The translations under genes were made by a program, and so were the position numbers. From positions 94,049,916 to 94,113,915 of the forward strand of contig CAMTDV010000030.1 in the NCBI GenBank assembly GCA_947069175.1: a DNA stretch of 64,000 nt. The letters run 5' to 3'. Below, in pieces: positions 23,372 to 37,366 of this stretch (the first letter of the stretch is position 1; each line of letters starts with the position of its first letter). This stretch comes from Scalesia atractyloides (lineage: Eukaryota > Streptophyta > Magnoliopsida > Asterales > Asteraceae). The notes beneath the pieces are model-generated. The model had not been told where the DNA came from. It was given only the letters and a program-made list of their open reading frames with translations, and searched no databases.

Positions 23372-25168
23372 CACACACATGCATGTACATTGCTTCACAA
23401 ACAAAACACACAAACCCTAGTTGTGAAACAGCCGACGGCAGCCCTCCACTTGTTCTCTCGATCGCAAACAGCCCTCTTGCACTTCCTTTGATCGCGGCAG
23501 CCCCTCTCCATTCTCCTTCTCGGTCGCAAGTCTCGCCAACATCCGAATCGGTCCCATCTAGTTCTCGGCTCATTGATCTTATTGTTAAGGTTAGAGTTTT
23601 ATGTTATTTCGCTAATCATACTAGGGTTATGAACTATGGATCGTGTGTGTATGTAATGGTAGAAAGTGTTAGGATGTTAATCGATTAATTATGCTAGTTT
23701 GCAAGTATGATGATTAGCGGAATTAAGAAACGTTAGGCTGCGTTTTGTTTGATAAACTATAGGTTATAATTAGGGTTTGCATGGGTATGATATATATGAT
23801 GATATATGATTGGAAATTCTGTTCTTGATCGCTTATATTTAACGTATGAATTGTTTAAACGGATTAGATTGCGATAAAATGCTGAAATCAGGATGCTGAA
23901 TGGTGTTTACAGCCAACTTCAACTGGCTGTAACTTGGTTATTATTTATCGAAAAACGGATTTTATGAAGTCTAAAACGTAGAGTTTTGAAAAACGCTTCT
24001 AATGGCGCTGGATTCATATTTTTCTGAAGTCGTTTGATATTTTTAAGTGGCCAATTAAGTTCAGTAACTGAAGCTGTGAAAATTCTGAAAATTTGTTAGT
24101 TGTTTATCGAGTCGGATCTAATAATCTGTAGGGAGTCGAATCATGAAATTTGTACAGCAACTAGATATGGAAATTTCCGGGAAACTTCCACTAGAATTTT
24201 GTTAATTGAACGAACGGTGATTTTTAAATAAATTCTTCCGTGGACTGCAGTCAGAAAGTGACGAATCTGACTGCAGCCTAGTATATTAATATTTATGAAT
24301 AATTGGTAAAGTGTTAGGACTTGAAAAATTTATATAAAATTCTACAGTATAGTTGTCACCTTCTGTAAAATAATTGGAATTTTTGGAACGTTGGAACTAT
24401 TTTATAAAAATCCTCAAAAATAGCCTAATTATGAGTATATAAGCTGAAACTTGATAACTTGCGAATGTGTGCACCAAAGTGTTGCATGGATTGGATTGTG
24501 TTCATGATAAATTGTTTTGATCACTATGTTAATATGAGGATACTTGCATGCATGTTTGAGTGTTAGGATTTGTGATTGTGTGTACCGCTTTGTGCGTTAA
24601 TTATGTGTAGGATTTGCATTGGTGTGTTCACACACTAACTTGAAATCAATTGACTTGTTAGGACGCAATTAGCGGTCCCATCATTTGCAACATCTGTGTT
24701 ACACTAACTGAGCAACTAAAGGTGAGTTCACGGCCCCTAATTTTATCCGGTTTTAAACAACAGGGGGAGAAACATGTATACACTCTACAACTCTATCTCT
24801 TTACGTTATACGAAATTAACGTCATTTAACTATTCGGTAACTAAGTTAATGTTAATGTACGTTATGGTCACTAAGCAGCTATATCACACAAGTCCTCGAC
24901 AATCTCTCGGATCGTTAGTATTGGGTTTAGATAGCGGGGAAATTATAAGTAGTACTACTGGGCCCGACAAGCCCCATCCGAACTAGTCGCGCTAGCCTAC
25001 CGGGTATGGTCAACGGGTGAATAATTTGGCCTAACTTCGCCATGGTCAGTGATAGGCCTGGCAACACGGAGGCACAAAAGTCAGCTTCGATCGCGAACAC
25101 TTACATGACATAACTTTAGGCTAGCTACCTATATATATTAACATTGAACTTAATTACTAATCAACAAT

Positions 25169-25395
25169 ATTATCCCGGGTTAGGGATAATGGAACCAACA
25201 ACGTTATTAATCCAGGATAGGAATAATGGGACATCATTATTATTCCGGGTGAGTAATAATGGAACTATCGGTATTATTCCCGGTTGGGAATAATGGAACT
25301 ATCGGTATTATTCCGGGTTGGGAATAATGGAACTATCGGTATTATTCCGGGTTGGGAATAATGGAACTAAATCGTTATCCCGGGTTAGGGATAAT
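25169..25395 (+). repeat. Hairpin minisatellite in 3' LTR, seven units
   Basis: Same structure as 16375-16567 but with one more ATTATTCC-gggtt-GGGAATAAT unit. Since the two LTRs are copied from one template at insertion, the extra unit marks slippage or exchange after insertion (or template switching during it). One unit has lost symmetry (gagtaataat) and another reads attattcccggtt. Confidence 0.9.
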
Positions 25396-25833
25396 GGGGG
25401 AAACAAACTTATAACCGAACAAACAAATTTATGAAAACCTGTGGACTCACTCTTCTTTAATGTTGACACTTGTTTCTTTACATGTTTCTCAGGACGCTAG
25501 GAGCTCTAGGTGCACTCACTTGCATTGACCAAGACATCTTTTATCGAGTCTCATTTACAAACATTGTTTTGGGTTTTTCTTTAGTTTTGGCGTTTATGTT
25601 GGCGCCTGTTCCTTTACTTTATGCTTCCGCTCAACTTCAAGAACTAATGCTTCCGCTAAACATTGAAACCAAACTAAGGCAATCTAAAATTAACTATTAA
25701 TGGTTAAACAAATGATTTTGGAAAACGTATTAACAAATCATATAGAGTCGTTCGACGTTACTAGTGTCTCAGATTCTGGTTTGTTCACACGCCTCGCGGT
25801 AAAACTCCGCAAGTGGAAATTGAGGGTGTGACA

Positions 25834-25838
25834 CATAT
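25834..25838. other. Target-site duplication of element 1 (right)
   Basis: catat, identical to 14167-14171. Satellite resumes directly as atttgacttaatt. Confidence 0.95.
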
Positions 25839-28800
25839 ATTTGACTTAATTAATTTCGTTCGCGCGTTTACTTCTTAAATATAGAAAGTGGGAAGGTGGG
25901 CGAAAACTGACGAAACTCGAAATAAGTTTTTTCATCCCAAATCGAATACCTGTATCAATAAAACTGAGTAATATTTGATTTAATTAACGGTTCACACGCG
26001 TTTACTTTTTAGATATAGAAAGTGAGCGAAAATTGACGAACCTCGAAATGAAAATTTTCGTGTAAAATCGAATCCCTGTATCAATAAAACTGATTTTGGA
26101 ACCTGAGAAATACAAAAATTGCTGACATAAACGACCAGATATTTGATTTAATTAATTGTTCGCTCGTTTACTATCTAAATATAGAAAGTGGGCGAAAACT
26201 AACGAAACTAGAAATGAATTTTTTCGTACAAATTCGAATCCCTGTATCAATAAAAATGAATTTGGAACCTGAGAAATACAAAAAATGCTGACGTAAAGGA
26301 CTAGATATTTGATTTAGTTAATTGTTCGCGCGTTTACTGTCTAAATATAGAAAGTGGGAAAGTGGGCGAAAACTAACAAACCTCGAAATGAATTTTTTCG
26401 TGCAAAATCGAATCCCTGTATCAATAAAACTGAGTTTGGAACCTGAGAAATACAAAAATTGCTGACATAAACGACCAGATATTTGATTTCATTAATTGTT
26501 CCCGCGTTTACTTTCGAAATATAGAAAGTGGGTGAAAACTAACGAAACTCGAAATGAATTTTTGGTGCAAAATCGAATCCCTATATCAATAAAAATGAGT
26601 TTGGAACCCGAGAAATACAAAAATTGATGATATAAACGACCAGATATTTGATTTAATTAATTGTTCGCGCGTTTACCTTCTAAATATAGAAAGTGGGCGA
26701 AAATGACAAAACTCGAAATAATTTTTTTCGTGCAAAATCGAATCCCTATATAAATAAAACAGAGTTTGGAGGCTGAGAAATACAAAAATAACTGACATAA
26801 ACGACCAGATATTTGATTTAATTAATTGTACGCGCGTTTATTTTTAAAATATAGTAAGTGTGCGAAAACTAACGAAACTCGAAATGAATTTTTTGGTGTA
26901 AAATCGAATACCTGTATCAGTAAAACTGAGTTTGGAACCTGAGAAATACAAAAATTGCTAACATAAACGACCATATATTTGATTTAATTAATTGTTCGCG
27001 CGTTTACTTTTTAAATATAGAAAGTGGGAAGGTGGGCGAAAACTGACGAAACTCGAAATAAGTTTATTCATGCCAAATCGAATCACTGTATCAATAAAAC
27101 TGAGTTTGGAACTTGAGAAATACAAAAAATGCTGACATAAACGACCAAATATTTGATTAAATTAACTGTTCGCGCGTTTACTTTCAAGATATAGAAAGTG
27201 TGCGAAAATTGATGAACCTCGAAATGAATTTTTTCCTGTAAAATCGAATCCCTATATCAATAAAACTGAGTTTGGAACTTGAGAAATACAAAAATTGCTG
27301 ACATAAAGGACCAGATATTTAATTTAATTAATTGTTCGCGCGTTTACTACCTAAATAAAGAAAGTGGGCAAAAACTAACAAAACTCGAAATGAATTTTTT
27401 CGTGCAAATTCGAATCCCTGTATCAATAAAAATGAGTTTGGAACCTGAGAAATACAAAAAATGGTGATGTAAAGGACTAGATATTTGATTTAGTTAATTG
27501 TTCGCGCGTTTACTGTCTAAATGTAGAAAGTGGGAAAGTTGGCGAAAACTGACGAACCTCGAAATGATTTTTTCGTGCAAAATCAAATCCCTGTATCAAT
27601 AAAACCGAGTTTGGAACCTGAGAAATACAAAAATTGCTGACAAAAACGACCAGATAATTGATTTAATTAATTGTTCGCGCGTTTACTTTCTAAATATAGA
27701 AATATAAAAGTGGGCGAAAACTAACGAAACTCGAAATAAAACTTTTCGTGCAAAATCGAATCCCTGTATCAATCAAACTGAGTTAGGAACCTGAGAAATA
27801 CAAAAATTGCTGACATAAATGACCAGATATTTTAATTTAATTAATTGTTCGCGCGTTTACTTTCTAAATATCGAAAGTGGGTGAAAACTGACGAAACTCG
27901 AAATGACTTTTTTTCGTGCAAATTCGAATCCCTGTATTAATAAAAATGAGTTTGAAACCTGAGATATACAACAATTGCTGACATAAAGGACTAGATTTTT
28001 GATTTAATTAATTGTTCGCGCGTTTACTATTTAAATATAGAAAGTGGGAAAGTGGGCGAACACTAACGAACCTCGGAATGATTTTTTCGTGCAAAATCGA
28101 ATCCCTGTATCAATAAAACCGAGTTTGGAACGTAAGAAATACAAAAATTGCTGACATAAACGACCAGATATTTGATTTAATTAATTGTTCGCGCGTTTAC
28201 TTTCTAAATATAGAAATATAGAAAGTGGGCGAAAACTGACGAAACTCGAAATAAATCTTTTCGTGCAAAATCGAATCCCTGTGTCAATAAAACTGAGTTA
28301 GGAACCTGAGAAATACAAAAATTGCTGACATAAACGACCAGATATTTGATTTAATTAATTGTTCGCGCGTTTACTTTCTAAATATAGAAAGTGGGCGAAA
28401 ATTGACGAAACTCGAAATGAATTTTTTCGTGCAAATTCGAATCCCTGTACCAATAAAAATGAGTTTGAAACCTAAGAAATACAAAAATTGCTGACATAAA
28501 GGACTAGATAGTTGATTTAATTAATTGTTCGCGCGTTTACTTTCTAAATATAGAAACTGGAAAAGTGGGCGAAAACTGACGAAACTCGAAATAAATTTTT
28601 TCGTGCAAGATCGAATCCTTGTATCAATAAAACTGAGTTTGGAACCTCAGAAATACAAAAAATATTGATATAAACGACCAGATATTTGATTTAATTAACT
28701 ATTCGTGCATTTACTTTCTAAATATAGAAATATAGAAAGTGGGCGAAAACTAACGAAACTCGAAATGAATTTTTTGTGCAAAATCGAATCCATGTATCAA

Positions 28801-30490
28801 TAAAACTGAGTTTGGAACCTGAGAAATACAAAAGTTGCTGACATAAACGACCAGATCTTTGATATAATTAATTGCTCGCGCGTTTACTTTCTAAATATAG
28901 AAAGTGTGCGAAAATGACGAAACTTGAAATGAATTTTTTCGTTTAAAATCGAATCCCTGTATCAATAAAACTGAGTTTGAAAGCTGGAAATACAAAAATT
29001 GCTACATAAAGGACCAGATAATTGATTTAATTAATTGTTTCGCGCGTTTACTTTCTTAATATAGAAAGTGGGAATGGGCAAACTGACAAACTCGAAATAA
29101 GTTTTTTCTTGCAAATTAATCACTGTATCAATAAAACTGAGTTTGGAACTTGAGAAATACAAAAAATGCTGACATAAACGGACCAGATATTTGATTTAAT
29201 TAATGTTCCGCGCGTTTACTTTCTAGATATAGAAAGTGAGTGCGAAAATTGAAGAACCTCGAAATGATTTTTTCGTGTAAAATCGAATCCTGTATCAATA
29301 AAACTGAGTTTGGAATCTGGGAAATACAAAAATTGCTGACATAAAGGACCAGATATTTGATTTAGTTAATTGTTTGCGCGTTTACTTCTATCTTAATATA
29401 GAAAGTGGCAACAACAAATGAAACTCGAAATGAATTTTTTTCCACAAATCGAATCCCTGTATCAATAAAATGAGTTTGGAATCTGAGAAATAAAAAATTG
29501 CTGACATAAGGACGATATTTGATTTAATTAATTGTTCGCGCGTTTACTGTCTAAATATAGAAAGTGGAAGTGGGCGAAAACTAGCGAAACTCGAAATATT
29601 TTTTCGTGCAAAATCGAACACATGTATCAATAAAACTGAGTTTGGAACCTGAGAAATAAAAAATTGCTGACATAAACGACCAGATATTTGATTTAATTAA
29701 TTGTTCGCGCGTTTACTTTCTAAATTAGAAATATAGAATGAGCAAAAACTAACGAAACTTGAAATAAATTTTTTTGTACAAAATCGAATCCCTGTATCAA
29801 TAAAACTGAGTTAGGAACCTGAGAAATACAAAAATTGCTGAAGATATTTGATTTAATTAATCGTTCGCGCGTTTTACTTTCTAATATAGAAAGTGTGCGA
29901 AAACTGACGAAACTCGAAATTAATTTTTCGTGTAAAATCGAATCCCAGTATCAATTAAACTGAGTTTGGAACCAAAGAAATAAAAAAATTGATGACATAA
30001 ACGATCAGATATTTGATTCAATTAATTGTTCGTGCGTTTACTTTTCAAATAGAAAGTGTGCGAAAACTAACGAAACTCGAAATGAGTTTTTTCGTGTAAA
30101 ATAGAATCCCTGTACCATTAAAACTGAATTTGACACCTAAGAAATACAAAAATTGATGACATAAACGACCAGATATTTGATTTAAATAATTGTTCGCGCT
30201 TTTACTTTCTAAATATAGAAAGTGGGAAAGTGGGCGAAAACTGACGAAACTCGAAATGAATTTTATCGTGTAAATCGAATCCCAGTATCAATAAAACTGA
30301 GTTTGGAACCTAAGAAATAAAAAAATTGATGACATAAACGATCAGATATTTGATTCAATTAATTGTTCGCGCGTTTACTTTTTAAATATAGAAAGTGTGC
30401 GGAAACTAACGAAACTCGAAATGAGTTTTTTCGTGTAAATCGAATCTCTGTATCAATAAAACTGAGTTTGAAACCTAAGAAATACAAAAA

Positions 30491-31510
30491 TTGATGACAT
30501 TAACGACTAGATATTTGATTAGTTAATTGTTCGCGCGTTTACTTTCTAAATATAGAAATATAGAAAGTGGGCAAAAACTGACGAAACTCGAAATATTTTT
30601 TTTCGTGCAAAATCGAATCCCTGTATCAATAAAACTGAGTTTGGCTGAGAAATACAAAAATTGCTGACATAAATGACCAGATATGTGACTTAGTTAATTG
30701 TTCGCGCGTTTACTTTCTAAATATAGAAATATAGAAAGTGGGCGAAAACTGACGAACCTTGAAATAAATTTTTTCGTACAAAATCGTATCCCTGTATCAA
30801 TAAAACTGAGTTAGGAACCTGAGAAATACAAAAATTGCTGAAGATATTGATTTAATTAATTGTTCGCCCGCGTTTACTTTCTAAATATAAAAAGTGTACG
30901 AAAACTGACGAAACTCGAAATGAATTTTTTTGAGTAAAATCGAATTCCGGTATCAATAAAACTGAGTTTGAAACCTAAGAAATACAAAATTGATGATATA
31001 AACGACTAGATATTTGATTTAATTAATTGTTCGCAGCGTTTACTGTTTAAATATAAAAAGTGGGAAAGTGGGCGAAAATTGACGAAACTCGAAATGAATT
31101 TTTTCGGGCAAATTCGAATCCCTGTATCAATAAAAATGAGTTTGGAACCTGAGAAATACAAAAATTGCTGACATAAAGGACTAGATATTTGATTTAATTA
31201 ATTGTTCGCGCGTTTACTTTCTAACTATAGAAAGTGGGAAAGTGGGCGAAAACTGACGAACATCAAAATGAATTTTTTTCGTGCAAAATCGAATTCCTGT
31301 ATCAATAAAACAGAGTTTGGTACCTAAGAAATACAAAAATTGCTGACATAAATGACCAGATATTTGATTTAATTAATTGGTCGCGCGTTTACTTTGTAAA
31401 TATAGAAATATAGAAAGTGGTCGAAAACTGACGAAACTCGAAATTAATTTTTTCGTGCGAAATCGAATCCCTGTATCAATAAAACTGAGTTAGGAACCTG
31501 AGAAATACAA
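30491..31510 (+). repeat. Satellite duplication, left copy (offset 2,182 bp)
   Basis: About six monomers starting ttgatgacattaacgactag that recur at about 32673-33700, including shared rare variants (gtttggctgagaaatac lacking the usual gaacc, atgtgacttagttaattg, gaatttttttgagtaaaatc and ctaactatagaaag). The intervening 31.5-32.6 kb is the most indel-rich part of block B. Confidence 0.8.
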
Positions 31511-32672
31511 AAATTGGGCTAAAGAAATATATTATTTAATTAATTGTTGTGCGTTTACTTCTAAATATAGAAAGTGGGAAGTGCGGAAAACGACGAAACT
31601 CGAAATGAATTTTTTCATACTCAAATCGAATCCGTATCAATAAAACTGAGTTTGAAACCTAAGAAATACAAAAATTGCAGACATAAATGACCAGATATTT
31701 TATTTAATTATTTGTTCCGCGTTTACTTTCTAAATAAGAAAAGTGAAAGTGGCGAAAATTGACGAACCTAAATAAAATTTTTTCGTGCAAAATCGAATCC
31801 CTGATCAATAACTGAGTTTGGAACCTAGAAATACAAAAATGCTAGACATGAAGACCAGATATTTGAATTTAATTAATTGTTGCGCGTTTACTTTTCTAAA
31901 TATAGAAAGTGAAGGTGAAAACAGACAAAACTCAAATGATTTTTTTGTGCAAATTTGAATACCTGTATCAATAAATTGAGGTTGGAACCTGAGAAATACA
32001 AAATTGGCTGATATAAAGGACTAATATTTGATTTAATTAATTGTTCGCACTGCGTTTATTGTCTAAATATAGAAATGGGGATAGTGGACGAAAACTAACG
32101 AAATTGAATGATTTTTTCGTGCAAAATCGAACACATGTATCAATAAAATCTGAGTTTGAAACCTGATGAAATACAAAAATTGCTGACATAAAGGACCTAG
32201 ATATTTGATTTAATTAATTGTTCGCCGTTTACTGTCTAAATATAGAAATAAGGAAAGTGGGCAAAACTAACGAAACTCGAAATGAATTTTTTTCGTACAA
32301 AATCGAATCCTGTATCAATAAATTTAGTTTGGAACTGAGAAATACAAAAATTGCATAGAAGATATTGATTTAATTAATGTTCGTCGCGCTTTTACTTTCT
32401 AATATAGAAAGATGTGCGAAAACTGACGAAACTCGAAATGAATTTTTTCGGCAAAATCGAATCCCTGTATCAATAATACTGAGTTTGGAACCTGAGAAAT
32501 ACAAAAATTGTGACATAAACGACAGATATTTGATTTAATTAATTGTTTCGCGCGTTTACTTTTTATAAAATAGAAAGTGGGCGAAACTAACGAAACTCGA
32601 AATGAATTTTTTCGTGTAAAATCGAATCCCTGTATCAATAAAACTGAGTTTGGAACCTAAGAAATACAAAAA

Positions 32673-33700
32673 TTGATGACATTAACGACTAGATATTTGA
32701 TTAGTTAATTGTTCGCGCGTTTACTTTCTAAATATAGAAATGATAAAAGTGGGCAAAAACTGACGAAACTCGAAATAATTTTTTTCGTGCAAAATCGAAT
32801 CCCTGTATCAATAAAACTGAGTTTGGCTGAGAAATACAAAAATTGCTGACATAAATGACCAGATATGTGACTTAGTTAATTGTTCGCGCGTTTACTTTCT
32901 AAATATAGAAATATAAAAGTGGGCGAAAACTGACGAACCTTGAAATAAATTTTTTCGTAAAAATCGTATCCCTGTATCAATAAAACTGAGTTAGGAACCT
33001 GAGAAATACAAAAATTGCTGAAGATATTTGATTTAATTAATTGTTCGCGCGTTTACTTTTCTAAATATAAAAAGTGTACGAAAACTGACGAAACTCGAAA
33101 TGAATTTTTTTGAGTAAAATCGAATTCCGGTATCATAAAACTGAGTTTGAAACCTAAGAAATACAAAATTGATGATATAAACGACTAGATATTTGATTTA
33201 ATTAATTGTTCGCGCGTTTACTGTTTAAAATATAAAAAGTGGGAAAGTGGGCGAAAATTGACGAAACTCGAAATGAATTTTTTCGGGCAAATTCGAATCC
33301 CTGTATCAATAAAAAATGAGTTTGGAACCTGAGAAATACAAAAATTGCTGACATAAAGGACTAGATATTTGATTTAATTAATTGTTCGCGCGTTTACTTT
33401 CTAACTATAGAAAGTGGGAAAGTGGGCGAAAACTGACGAACATCAAAATGAATTTTTTCGTGCAAAATCGAATTCCTGTATCAATAAAACAGAGTTTGGT
33501 ACCTAAGAAATACAAAAATTGCTGACATAAATGACCAGATATTTGATTTAATTAATTGGTCGCGCGTTTACTTTGTAAATATAGAAATATAGAAAGTGGT
33601 CGAAAACTGACGAAACTCGAAATTAATTTTTTCGTGCGAAATCGAATCCCTGTATCAATAAAACTGAGTTAGGAACCTGAGAAATACAAAAATTGCTAAA
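32673..33700 (+). repeat. Satellite duplication, right copy (offset 2,182 bp)
   Basis: Counterpart of 30491-31510 with the same order of rare monomer variants. The two copies are far closer to each other than to adjacent monomers, so this is recent segmental duplication or an assembly repeat. Confidence 0.8.
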
Positions 33701-36700
33701 GATATTTGAGTTAATTAATTGTTTGTGCGTTTACTCTCTAAATATAGAAAGTGTGCGAAAAACTGACGAAACTCGAAATGAATTTTTTCGTGTAAAATCG
33801 AATTCCAGTATCAATAAAACTGAGTTTGAAACCTAAGAAATACAAAATTGATAACATAAATGACCAGATATTTTATTTAATTAATTGTTCCCGCGTTTAC
33901 TTTCTAAATATAGAAAGTGGGAAAGTAGGCGAAAACTGACGAAACTCAAAATAAATTTTTTCGTGCAAAATTGAATCCCTGCATCGATAATACTGAGTTT
34001 GGAACCTCAGAAATACAAAAAATGCTGCATAAACGACCAGATATTTAATTTAATTAATTGTTCGCGCGTTTACTTTCTAAATATAGAAAGTGAGTGAAAG
34101 ATGAAACTCGAAATGAATTTTTTCGTGTAAAATCGAATCCTGTATCAATTAAACTTAGTTTGGAACCTGAGAAATACAAAAATTGGTGATATAAAGGACC
34201 AAATATTTGATTTAATTAATTGTTCACGCGTTTACTTTCTAGATTTTAGTAAGTGTGCGAAAATTGACGAACCTCGAAATGAATTTTTTCGTGTAAAATT
34301 GAATCCCTGTATCAATAAAAGTGAGTTTGAAACCCGATAAATACAAAAACTGTTGACATAAAGGACCAGATATTTGATTTAATTAATTGTTCGCGCGTTT
34401 AATGTCTAAATATAGAAAGTGGGAAAGAGACGAAAATTTAGGAAACTCGAAATGAATTTTTTTCGGGCAAATTCGAATCCCTGTATCAATAAAAATGAGT
34501 TTGGAACCTGAGAAATACAAAAATTGCTGAAATAAAGGACTAGATATTTGATTTAATTAATTGTTCATGCGTTTACTGTCTAAATATAGAAAGTGGGAAA
34601 GTGGGCGAAAACTGACCAAACTCGAAATGAATTTTTTATTCCAAAATCGAATCTCTGTATCAATTATACTGAGTTTGGAACCTGAAAATTACAAAAATTG
34701 CTGACATAAACGACCAGATATTTTAATTAACTGTTCGCGCTTTTACTTTCTAAATATAGAAATAAGAAAGTGGGCGAAAACTGACGAAACTCGAAATAAC
34801 TTTTTAGTCCAAAATCGAATCCCTGTATCAATAATAATTAGTTTGGAACCTAAGAAATACAAATATTGCTGCCATAAACGACCAGATATTTGATTTAGTT
34901 AATTGTTCGCGCGTTTACTTTCTAAATATAGAAAGTGGGAAAGTGGGCGAAGACTAATGAAACTCGAAATAAATTTTTTCGTGCAAAATCGAATCCCTGT
35001 ATCAATAAAACTGAGTTTGGAACCTGAAAATACAAAAATTGCTGACATAAACGACCGGATATTTGATTTAATTAATTGTTCGCGCGTTTACTTTCTAAAT
35101 ATAGAAATATACAAAGTGGGAGAAATATACAAATTGGGCGAAAACTGACGAAACTCGAAATAATTTTTTTCGTGAAAAATCGAATCCCTGTATCAATAAA
35201 ACTAAGTTTGGCTGAGAAATACAAAAATTGCTGACATAAATGACCAGATATGTGACTTAGTTAACTGTTCGCGCGTTTACTTTCTAAATATAGAAATATA
35301 GAAAGTGGGCAAAAACTGACGAAACTCGAAATAAATTTTTTGGTGCAAAATCGAATCCCTGTATCAATAAAACTGAGTTTGGAACCTGAGAAATACAAAA
35401 ATTGGTGACATAAAGGACCTGATATTTGATTTAATTAATTGTTCGCGTGTTTACGGTCTAAATATAGAAAGTGGGAAAGTGGGCGAAAATCGACGAAACT
35501 CGAAATGAATTTTTTCGTGCAAATTCAAATCCCTATATCAATAAAAATTAATTTGGCACCTGAGAAATACAAAAATTGAGGACATAAAGGACTAGATATT
35601 TGATTTTATTAATTGTTCGCGTGTTTACTATTTAAATATAGAAAGTGGGAAAGTGGGGAAAACTGACGAAAATCGAAATGAATTTTTTAGTCCAAAATCG
35701 AATCCCTGTATTAATAATACTGAGTTTGGAACCTGAGAAATACAAAAATTTCTACCATAAAAGACCAGATATTTGATTTAGTTAATTGTTCGCGCTTTTA
35801 CTTTCTAAATATAGAAATAAAGAAAGTGGGCGAAAACTGACGAAACTCGAAATGAATTTTTTAGTCCAAAATCGAATCCCTGTATTAATAATACTGAGTT
35901 TGGAACCTGAGAAATACAAAATTGCTGCTATAAACGACCCGATATTTGATTTAGTTAATTGTTCGCGCGGTTACTTTCTAAATATAGAAATATAGAAAGT
36001 GGGCGAAAACTGATGAAACTCGAAATAAATTTTTTCGTGCAAAATCGAATCCCTGTATCAATAAAACTGAGTTTGGAACCTGAGAAATACAAAAATTGCT
36101 GACATAAATGACCAGATATTTGATTTAATTAATTGTTCGCGCGTTTATTTTCTAAATATAGAAATATAGAAAGTGGGGACGAAACTCGAAATAATTTTTT
36201 TCGTGCAAAATCCAATCCCTGTATCAATAAAACTGAGTTAGGAACCTGAAAAATACAAAAATTGCTGACATATTTGATTTAATTAATTATTCGCGCGTTT
36301 ACTTTCTAAATATAGAAAGTGTGCGAAAACTGACGAAACTCGAAATGAATTTTTTCGTGTAAAATCGAATCTCTATATCAATAAAACTGAGTTTGGAACC
36401 TAAGAAATAAAAAAATTGATGACATAAACGAACAGATATTTGAATTAATTAATTGTTCGCGTGCTTTTTTCAAAATATAGAAAGTGGGAAAGTGGGCGAC
36501 GAAACTCGAAATGAATTTTTTCGTGCTAAATCAAAAGCCTGTATTAATACTGAGTTTGGAACCTGAGAAATACAAAAAATGCTGACATAAACGACCAGAT
36601 ATTTAATTTAATTAATTGTTCGCGCGTTTACTCTTTAAATATAGAAAGTGTGCGAAAACTGACGAAACTCGAAATGATTTTTTTCGTGTAAAATCGAATC

Positions 36701-37366
36701 CCTTTATCAATAAAACTGAGTTTGAAACCTAAGAAATTCAAAAATTGATGACATAAACGACCAGATATTTGATTTAATTAATTTTCGCGCGTTTACTTTC
36801 TAAATATAGAAAGTGGGAAAGTGGGCGAAACTGACGAAACTCAAAATGAATTTTTCGTGCAAAATTGAATCCCTGTATCGATATACTGAGTTTGGAACCT
36901 GAGAAATACAAAAAATGCTGACATAAACGACCAGATATTTGATTTAATTAATTGTTCGCGCGTTTACTTTCTAAATATAGAAAGTGTGCGAAAACTGACG
37001 AAACTCGAAATAAAATTTTCGTGTAAAATCGAATCCCTGTATCAATTAAACTGAGTTTGGAACTTGAGAATATAAAAATTGGGGATATAGAGGACCAGAT
37101 ATTTGAATTAATTAATTATTCGTGCGTTTACTTTCTAGATATAGAAAGTGTGCGAAAATTGACGAACCTCGAAATGAATTTTTTTCGTGTAAAATCGAAT
37201 CCCTGTATCAATAAAACTGAGTTTGGAACCTGAGAAATACAAACATTGCTTAGATATAGGACGAGATATTTGATTTAACTAATTGTTCGCGCGTTTAATG
37301 TCTAGATATAGAAAGTGGGAAAGTGGGCGAAAATTGACGAAACTTGAAATGAATTTTTTCGTGCAA

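Larger units (their letters stand above)
14172..25833 (+). mobile_element. Complete Ty3/gypsy LTR retrotransposon, Tekay-type chromovirus (element 1)
   Basis: An 11,662-bp element nested in satellite. The order is 5' LTR, initiator-Met PBS, extra ORF, gag (two CCHC knuckles), protease, RT, RNase H, integrase with a GPF module, chromodomain-like tail, PPT and 3' LTR. Domain order PR-RT-RH-IN defines Ty3/gypsy. The chromodomain-like C-terminus, long LTRs and the sequence before the PPT favour the Tekay/Del lineage over CRM, Reina, Athila or Ogre. Both LTRs begin tgtgaca and end tgtgaca. A hand count gives roughly 40-45 differences between LTRs over 2.83 kb (about 1.5%), so the insertion is fairly young, yet the coding region has many lesions. 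Lineage assignment is from memory of family features. Confidence 0.92.
22967..25833 (+). repeat. 3' LTR of element 1
   Basis: A 2,867-bp partner of 14172-17005, beginning TGTGACATCC and ending GGGTGTGACA directly before the right target duplication. It carries the TATA motif at 23364-23371 and the hairpin minisatellite with seven units (25169-25395). Differences from the 5' LTR are mainly scattered substitutions, one extra minisatellite unit and a few one-base gaps. Being identical in layout it could in principle drive read-out transcription into the downstream satellite. Confidence 0.95.
25834..37366 (+). repeat. Satellite array, block B
   Basis: About 68 monomers of the same satellite in the same orientation as block A. 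Near 25965-25975 a monomer has lost about 70 bp. Monomers at about 28.98-29.80 kb and 31.5-32.6 kb show many one-base losses compared with the rest. Duplicated segments are visible (see 30491 and 32673). There is no gene in this block. It ends abruptly in integrase coding sequence of element 2, with only a shared caa at the junction (37364-37366). Confidence 0.95.

Noticed and set aside
14172..25833. Ogre/Tat or Athila element because of the extra ORF and long LTRs
   Set aside because: The extra ORF is before gag and no extra RNase H or env-like ORF is seen after integrase. The chromodomain-like tail and PBS favour Tekay.
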